Shown here piece after piece: positions 57,230 through 64,000 of a DNA stretch of 64,000 nt. Each line of letters begins with the position of its first letter. Position 1 is the stretch's first letter. The notes beneath the pieces were generated by a model that was given only the letters and a program-made list of their open reading frames with translations, had not been told where the DNA came from and did not search any database. The translations under genes and the position numbers were made by a program. Location of the stretch: positions 3,306,501-3,370,500 of the forward strand of contig OX638133.1 of assembly GCA_951804985.1 (NCBI GenBank), in the 5' to 3' direction. The stretch comes from Dryomyza anilis. Taxonomy: Eukaryota > Arthropoda > Insecta > Diptera > Dryomyzidae.

Positions 57230-57860
57230 TATTAAAAATATAAAAATCATATTTTGAATCGTTTCACAGTATTTGAACGGTGTGAATTCGATAAAAATAG
57301 TTTATATGGTTCGAAAATTCGAATTCTGGAATAGCAAAAATCAAATTGAATTCATTACGCAGAACATTAAAGGTTTAAGTTTGAATGAATAGTTTATATT
57401 GTTGTTTGTTTCTCTGATTTATAGACGGCCTTATTTTGAAATTCACTTTCAAATGAAATTATATTATTTGACAAAACAAAATTTAATGTTTATATTGTTT
57501 GAAAAATCAAAGTTAGGAATAGCAAAAACTCAAATTCGATCGAATTAATATTTGAATTCGACTTCGGCATTTGGAATTTGCCGTATAATTTTAATTTGTT
57601 CAAAAATATTTATTATTTTTTTGTTTGTTTTTTTTCTCATTTTATTTATTATGAAAATATTTTGAAATACACTTTCGATCGAAATTTGTATATTTAACAA
57701 CCAAAATTAAATGTTTATATGTTTCACAGAATTTGAACGGTTTTTGATTTCGATTGAAAACGTTTATATTGTTTGAAAAATCGAATTCTGGAATAGCAAA
57801 AATCAAATTTTTATACTATATCGATTTAGGCAATTGGATTTAGCCTATAATCCCAATTTG
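57230..57860. repeat. Imperfect ~230-270-bp tandem repeat
   Basis: tttcacagtatttgaacgg, gaattctggaatagcaaaaa and aatcaaattg blocks recur around 57265, 57500 and 57730, alternating with gaaattcactttc.a.gaaat. Diverged. Non-coding. Confidence 0.55.
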
Positions 57861-58499
57861 TTCAAACATATTTGTATGAAGAGTACCTTTTGAAATATTA
57901 TAAATTTTTTTTTTGTGTGTTAATGATTTTTTTTTTTTAGAAAAAGTCACTAGAAATTTGAATGATGAATTTAATCTTTAAATTTCTTTAAATCTACACT
58001 TTTTGTACGTTTATTATTAACAACTTATAGAACAACAAATCAGTCGATATTTGAGATTAATTGAATCCGCCTTTTAAAAAAATAAAATTTGTTTATTACG
58101 TGTCGAGAAAAGAGTTTGAAAAACACACACAGTTACATTTCATTCATTATCGAAACTCTTATTAAAATGTAATATAAATATATTATATCATAATTTAATA
58201 AAACGCATTTTCGTCAAAAGTAACTGTTTCTAGTGGATATCTAAAATTTCACTTTTGTTTTGTAGTTTTCAGTTTATTTTTTTTTTAAATAATTTTATTT
58301 TCTCCTGCTCCTTAATATAAAGATTCAAACTTTTTTTTTAATTCAGCTAATTTGCTCAATTTAACACATTAAGCACACATATCCTTGCAACAAATTGCTT
58401 TAATTGCAATAAAACTTTGCTATTCCTTTTCTCGTATTCAATAATCACGATTACACGACTATTCGAATGTGACTCGACAACTGAGACTGAATTGGAAAA

Positions 58500-59560
58500 A
58501 CGATGCAGTACAGCCTCCGCTGCCTGGCAAAACGTGAGCTGATTTTCGAATCGATCGTCACAGACGACTCATAGGTAAACAACACGAGCCAATAGTACTG
58601 GAAAAATATATATATAAGGTGGCCTTATTGATTTCTTATCAGGCTCTATAGAAGCAAGTGAAATGATTTGAAAAAGTTACATTTTATACTGTGTATTGTA
58701 CATTCGCATTTCGAATGCTTTCAAACACATTTAGCGTTGATGGCTGATTGCCTTGAGAGAGCTATTAGAATAATTTGGAAAGTTTGACCGCTAATTCGGT
58801 ACAGTAACTCAGTAGCTTTTAGGCTTCGGGTACTTGACGTCAGAGTGCAGGTCACACACAGTGCGGTGACAATAAAAACAAAAAGAAATCACTGTAAAAC
58901 TGATAACGTGGTATAAACTATTTCATATTTTGATGTGTCCGCTTATTGTAAGCCCTGCGAAGATTATCACGCTGTTTTCGAGTGCATCTCAGCATCGATT
59001 GCAGTGCGCTAATCTATTGTTGGCTCTGATTTGTGCCAAGCAATATTATATTTCGATTAATCTGGTCCGAAGCGGAGAAATGCCCTTTACTAGTATTGTC
59101 TTTATTGTCGATACGATGCGCGATTCTGCGATAAGCGCGTTTAAAGTTCGTCTAATAACGAGCTGTGCACACTTCGAACTGGCATTGGCGCTAGGACAGA
59201 CCTGTGAGATCGCCTCTGAAATGCGTTTCAATATGCCAGACGACGACATATTAACTATCCGTTGCAATAATAGAAATGGCTTTTGCCTGATTAATGTCGG
59301 TCTCAAATGGGGTTGGTAGTTGCCACTTTTAAGAATGGTTTTATTAATAGCATCTTTAAGTTATGACCGTCCTCCAGATTGCTGTTGCTCATAAAGCAGC
59401 GCGGACAGTGCAGATATTTATAGTCGTGTCCAAGCCCTGCCACTGTTATTTTGCTAATATATGCGCGAATACGATTCATTGAGTCACCGCACCGCGCATT
59501 TGTGCTACTACTGCATTTTCGCGATGGTACGACTAGAATGACCTACTATTTAACGTATGC
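58500..59560. other. GC-richer stretch with opposite-strand frames
   Basis: Composition is less AT-rich than the flanks. A 129-codon frame on + (58930-59319) and an 86-codon frame on - (59306-59046) overlap completely. Neither shows a known motif, splice sites or a signal sequence. It is in the Tret1 intron and could be a promoter/enhancer or a decayed gene. Confidence 0.3.
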
Positions 59561-59606
59561 TGCAAAATTGCCTACGATGACGCGTCTGTAATACGAGCCA
59601 ACCTAC

Positions 59607-60787
59607 CTGAGTCCAAATATATATGGGATTCGTCGTTGGCCGGTACACTTCCAGTTTCGGTTTGCCGTCTTCTGTTATTTGACGCACAAAGGGACGTATG
59701 TGGTCGCTCTTCTTTTTGCCAATTTCGTCCATTTCGTATAAACGATGACTGTTTAATTAAAAGAACAATAAAAAAGAAATCCAAACTAAAATATTTGCCT
59801 TTCGTACCTCTTTCGGGAATCAGTGCTGATGGAACGTTGTTGCTGAAAATTTTGTCGCGTGCTGACATAATCTTCATCACTTTCGCTTTCCAAATCCTTT
59901 AGGTCGATAATCAGCGGCTTCGTAATATCTTTGGGTCGGTGAATCAGTCGTTTCTGCTCGACATCGTCGTTCTCCTCGTCGCTGTCTGTGCTGGAGCCTT
60001 GCAATACCTTTTCCAGCTTAAAACTGACGCGGGGATCTAAACTCTGATGCTTGCGTCCCTGAAACTCTCTGCGATTTTTGCGAAACTCTTCCTCCGAGGA
60101 GGAGTCCTTTAGCAGATCCTGCAAAAATCTTGTGCCTTTTATATCTAAGGATACATGTTTCTTGGCTTGAAACTGACGCCGATTGTCGTTGGCCAGAATA
60201 TGCTTTAAATCCTGCAAATACATTAAAATATATTCCTGCTGCTTCTGTTACGTGTTTGAGAGTACCTTTAGTATGCCCTTGTGATCCACACTAACTGTTT
60301 TCTGCTGCTGAAAACCGGCGCGTTTGTCTTCAAAACTGTCCTCATCGCTGCTGTCGGCATTTTTCTTCTCGAAGGACACACGTGATCCTTTGAGCGATTG
60401 TTTGCTGCGCTGCAGATCTTCGCTCGCCAACGCCACAATGCTGCGCTGCAGATGATCTCTGTGTCCGGTTTGGGATGTGGGTGGCGGCGGCAATGGTGCC
60501 AAGTCAGTGCTGCCGCTGGGCTTTAGCGTACGGGGCGGTATAGTTCTAATTGGTATTGGCGGCTCGTTTATGTCGTCGCCCTCGATGATGGGTCTGAATT
60601 GCAGTGGCGGTTCATCATCGTGAAAACGGTTGGGACTTCGTTGTCGTTGCTGCTGTTGTTGTTGTTGTTGTGATTGGGGCGCGAACAGAAAGGGATCTTC
60701 CGGTAGAATTGTGTCTAAACTTGTTGCTGTGTTTGATGTGGAGAAGCCGCCTTCGCCGATGTCGACACGTTGGTAGCCATGGTCATC
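59607..60787 (-). CDS. Tret1: Tret1 long-isoform N-terminal exons (partial)
   Basis: There are three exons on the minus strand: 60787-60266, 60211-59808 and 59748-59607. All have GT/AG sites, and the last ends in phase 0 at ..NPIYIWTQ, ready to join exon 53431 ([10 protein letters not shown]). They encode about 356 residues of a hydrophilic, Ser/Asp/Gln-rich cytoplasmic extension with a polyGln run, a PLPPPPTS motif and repeated [F/R]QxxKxxSxDxK-type units ([56 protein letters not shown]). These are probably phosphorylation or 14-3-3-type sites (inference). This is the layout of the long Tret1-1 isoform of Drosophila. The first codon (GAT, 60787) follows an acceptor (ttttcttag). The initiating exon was not found up to 64000. 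Confidence 0.9.
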
Positions 60788-60903
60788 CTAAGAAAATAAA
60801 CAAAAAAAATTTTTTTTCGAATTTTAGAAAATAACCTTTTTGTTAAATTTATAGCACATTCTACTAAATAAAAGTACTGTATTTATAAAATGATGTACCA
60901 AAT

Positions 60904-61307
60904 TTATCGTCATTGTAAAAGTCACCAACCATATTTTCAAAATTTCATTGATAAGTTTACAAAAATCCTTTTATGGTTTCTAACCAAACAGAACAACATT
61001 GGCGTACATTAATGAGAATATATAAATCTGTCGAATGCATAATTTAACTTTGGAAATTTACCCACTAGTTTTTTATAATATAATCCCCTTATTTTGTAAA
61101 ACGAAAAGTAACTCGTCAAAATTTCCAGTAAAAGCCTTTGATTACTTGTTCATTTCTTCGTCGTTTTTATTTGATTTATTACAAACGAAATCTGTCACTG
61201 AAGAATCACTTTTCGTTTTACAAAATACGGGTGATTAACCCCCAAAAACTTAAAAAATGAGTTTTTAAAAATGTATTTGGTGAGTTTTACTTTTTCAACG
61301 ACGATAT
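60904..61307. mobile_element. MITE, 'atatcgtcgttgtaga' family, long copy D
   Basis: The ends ttatcgtcattgtaaaagtc and tttttcaacgacgatat are inverted and share accaacc.tattttcaaaat with the family. The centre differs from the other copies and contains its own inverted pair (ttttgtaaaacgaaaagtaa against cttttcgttttacaaaat). Confidence 0.7.
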
Positions 61308-61969
61308 ATATCATCGTTATACACACCAAATACATCTGAAATTTAATTTTTTTAATTTATTGATTAATATTATAAAAACTAGTTGATAATTTTCAAAATT
61401 TTAAATACCAATCATACGATGTTCTCATTTATTTGCACTAATGTTGTTCTAATCAATTGGTGGGATATATATGTATTTTTGTAATTCTATTGTTGAAATA
61501 CAAATTAATGTTTTGACGTGCCCAAGGTCAGTGCCAGTGTGACCTTGTGCACCTTAAAGCTCCTTTAGTTTTATTATGAATAAATTATGAACTTTAATTG
61601 TTGTATTCTGAAAATTAAATATAATTTCTAAATTATAATGGATATGATTTGATTTTAAAATGGAATTTCTGAATTGGAATTAATATGTACTGAATTTTAA
61701 ATGGAATTTTTGAATTACAATTCATATCTTTTGAACTTCAAATGCAATTTCTGAATTTCAATTGATCTTTTTTTTGTATATACATTGTATATTTGTGAAT
61801 TACACATGGATTTAAAACTCTAAATTTATTTTTACGTGTAGGTAGCGGAACCTGGTGTAAAGTGGCAAATGAGGTAATGTGGGAAATCGCATTTTTTTAT
61901 GAAATATTATTGCATTTTTAGAAACTACTGTCATGTGTTACCTTATATGGCCTTAATTATAATTATAAA

Positions 61970-62268
61970 GGGTTTTTCAACAGGGACGCTACAAAAGTAG
62001 AGCGACAGGAACAGAAAACGACGCCATATTTCTTGCCGCTCTATTGACATTTGTCTTCAGTAAGGTTTGCCATTTCATTATGCAAAGATATACGAATTCG
62101 AATTTCGGTAGTAAATTTTAATAATTTCGACTCGTGTTTGACTCGTATATCTTTCCATTATGAAATGGCAAACCTGACTGAAAAGAAATGTCAAAAGAGC
62201 GGCAAGAAATATGGCGTCGTTTTCTGTTCCTGTCGCTCTACTTTTGTAGCGTCCCTGTTGAAAAACCC
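61970..62268. mobile_element. Foldback element, ~125-bp arms, full copy
   Basis: The left gggtttttcaacagggacgc is mirrored by gcgtccctgttgaaaaaccc. Pairing runs inward through aaaacgacgccatatttctt, gacatttgtcttcagta and ttgccatttcattatg with few mismatches. The ~50-bp loop contains aattttaataatttcgactc. The truncated relative is at 27928-28127. Both are followed by an extra ttttgtagcgctcttattga tail. Confidence 0.88.
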
Positions 62269-63637
62269 TTGAAAAAAACTTTTGTAGCGCTCTTATTGAA
62301 AAACCTTATATTTGGACCTTTTTTTTGCTTTTCGAGAACAAGTGAAAAAAATGTATTGACAACATTTTCTAAAGTTCGCTTTGAGTGTTGAGTTTGAACG
62401 TTTTCAATTAGTATATCGTCGACGATAACTGTATGTGAAAATTACGTTTATTTTTGTGTTTTAATCGGGTTTTTATTGATATGTTGATCGGATAAATAAG
62501 ATAAATGCCATTATATGTATTGATATACTTAATTTTGTATGAAGTAAACTCAGAATTGAGACTCAAAATAGTTGTGTTTCTTCTGTAAAATTCATTTTGT
62601 AAGAGGTATTCGAAAATGTAGATAGGCGGTTTTGCAGTATCACCGACGATATTTAAAATTAACTTATATTGCATCTTTTTTAAAAATGCAAAAGGTGAAA
62701 AGCAGAAATTGCGATTATTGGTTGGGATAATGTGGATTTTTTTTTTTTTTGAAAAATACGAATTTTAACGGAGTAATTGCACATTTTTTAAAATTTTAGT
62801 ATATATTAGCTGCGTTTTTTTCATAATTTAAATTTGAGCTGGAACAAATTTTATACGCAAAACAAATTTGAGCTAGATAAATTTCTTGTGTAGTTATCCA
62901 GCTCAACGTAAAACTTCAAATAATTTCCGTAAGGGATCGTTTAGTCACTTGAAATGTGTTTAGTCAGTACGCATTTAATTGCTGAATGTTGCTGACAACA
63001 TTTATCAATATAAATGACAGATGCAAATGTCAAATGGTAGCAAAGACATGATTGATTTTGTATATTGCCGCTAGGAAAGGTTTGTGTATCATATTATTTG
63101 AGCTACATCGTTTTTTTCAAAACTGCTTTGATCCGGAACAAAAAATTATGCAAAAAACGCAGCTATTATTTCAGGTAAAGATTTATGAATATTCACTATT
63201 TTTCTTCACATTTATATTTTTTAACATTAATTATATATCCTGATGTATTTTAAATTGTTTATGTTGTAAATAAACATGAAATAATACAAAAATAACAAAT
63301 TGTTTGCCTGTTTGTAAATTTTTTAACATTTCCCAATTGATCTCAGAATTTTTCAAGAGTTTTGAAAATGAGCTGTTTTAAAAAAGCGTCAAAAAGGCAA
63401 TTAAAATACATATAAATTGTATTCCGGGGGCAGATTCTGGATCTGCGTGATCGTTAAGTGATAATGATACTTATCACTTTCCTTTTCACTGAACATTTCC
63501 ATTTTTTTTTACTTCACTCAGGTCAAAATGCGATTCTTGTTCACATTGTGAAAAGTTTTTTATAAAATTAATTTTCTATCGTTATTTAAAACTTCATAAT
63601 CCAAAACATTAATAAAACTGTAAATAAGAATAATAAT

Positions 63638-63924
63638 AGTTTGGCACTACAGTCCTATAAGAACTTAGGCCGAGCTCTCTCATCATTTTGAGCCGTGCGT
63701 GTTATATTTGTACTCAAAGTGGTGGGACCTACAGTTTATTGCCGAATCCGAACGGCGGGTGAGAGCTTTTCATAGGCAATGTTTTACTTTTGTAGGTTTG
63801 CCATTTACTGCCGAGAGGTAGCGCGGTATAGATAAATGTTTTCTATGAAAAGATGTTGTTAGCCCCAGTCCGGGTTTGAACCGGTGACCTTTCGGCTCGC
63901 AGTCCAACGCTCTAACCACTGAGA
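63638..63924 (-). mobile_element. tRNA-derived SINE, copy 2
   Basis: On the minus strand the head reads cagtggttagagcgttggac (A-box region), tgcgagccgaaaggtcac and a B-box-like cggttcaaacccgg. The body contains atggcaaacctacaaaag and gggtgagagc on the plus side, and the tail is the plus-strand agtttggcactacagtcc. It matches 50619-50896 over its full length. Confidence 0.85.
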
Positions 63925-64000
63925 ATAATACAAATATATAAATAAGAATATATACTATTCAAATTTAATCATTTTAGTTTTAAATTTTTGTTATGCGCTG

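Larger units (their letters stand above)
56031..59606 (-). other. Tret1 intron / short-isoform promoter region
   Basis: No exon was recognised. It contains a MITE fragment (56415-56578), an imperfect tandem repeat (57230-57860) and a GC-richer stretch (58500-59560). It is intron for the long isoform and upstream DNA for the short one, so its promoter should be here. I cannot place the promoter exactly. Confidence 0.5.
60790..64000. other. Upstream of the Tret1 long-isoform exons; no gene seen
   Basis: AT-rich, containing a MITE (60904-61307), a foldback (61970-62268) and a SINE (63638-63924). An initiating exon for long Tret1 was looked for on the minus strand and not recognised. 62400-63630 shows only short frames. 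Confidence 0.5.

Noticed and set aside
1..64000. CRISPR arrays, operons, prokaryotic or viral genes
   Set aside because: Intron-exon structure, GT/AG sites and TATA/Inr promoters show animal nuclear DNA. The 21-bp and 50-bp arrays are contiguous satellites without unique spacers.

Overview
The window is AT-rich insect DNA with long introns, very dense short inverted-repeat transposons and three recognisable Drosophila-like genes. Close matches to the family sequences of KCNQ, Tret1 and Roc2, together with the MITE load, suggest a higher dipteran, most likely a tephritid fruit fly. The tephritid assignment is inference.

Bases 1-35300 hold the 3' part of a KCNQ voltage-gated potassium channel gene on the + strand. 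I see no exon before 10926, so the membrane domain must lie upstream of the window. Thirteen C-terminal exons were placed by splice sites and reading phase. They include a 423-bp symmetric cassette exon, two equal-length mutually exclusive copies of the helix B/C exon, and two alternative 3' ends. One of these ends has an in-frame UAG followed by 35 further open codons. The introns are filled with foldback elements, MITEs and minisatellites.

Bases 35300-45870 are mostly intergenic and transposon-rich. A possible small gene or gene remnant (36150-38070) is interrupted by a MITE with a TA duplication, and removing the MITE restores an open frame. A GC-richer island at 40780-41420 is unassigned.

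Bases 45873-47190 hold a compact two-exon gene with a TATA box for a secreted, Val/Pro/Lys/Tyr-rich repeat protein of the cuticle or extracellular-matrix type. After it come a frame-broken coding remnant (48389-48806), a 150-bp tandem repeat, and a near-perfect 160-bp palindrome carrying two TATCGATA (DRE) sites. The palindrome sits just upstream of the first exon of Roc2 (Rbx2), whose other exons I could not find.

Bases 51868-60787 hold Tret1 (facilitated trehalose transporter) on the - strand: four common exons, a private first exon for the short isoform, and three upstream exons encoding the phospho-rich N-terminal extension of the long isoform. The long isoform's first exon lies outside the window or was not recognised. 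The right end (60800-64000) contains only MITEs, a foldback and a tRNA-derived SINE.

The genes have no obvious functional link. KCNQ is neuronal and muscle excitability, Tret1 is haemolymph sugar transport, Roc2 is a cullin-RING ligase subunit, and the fourth is structural.
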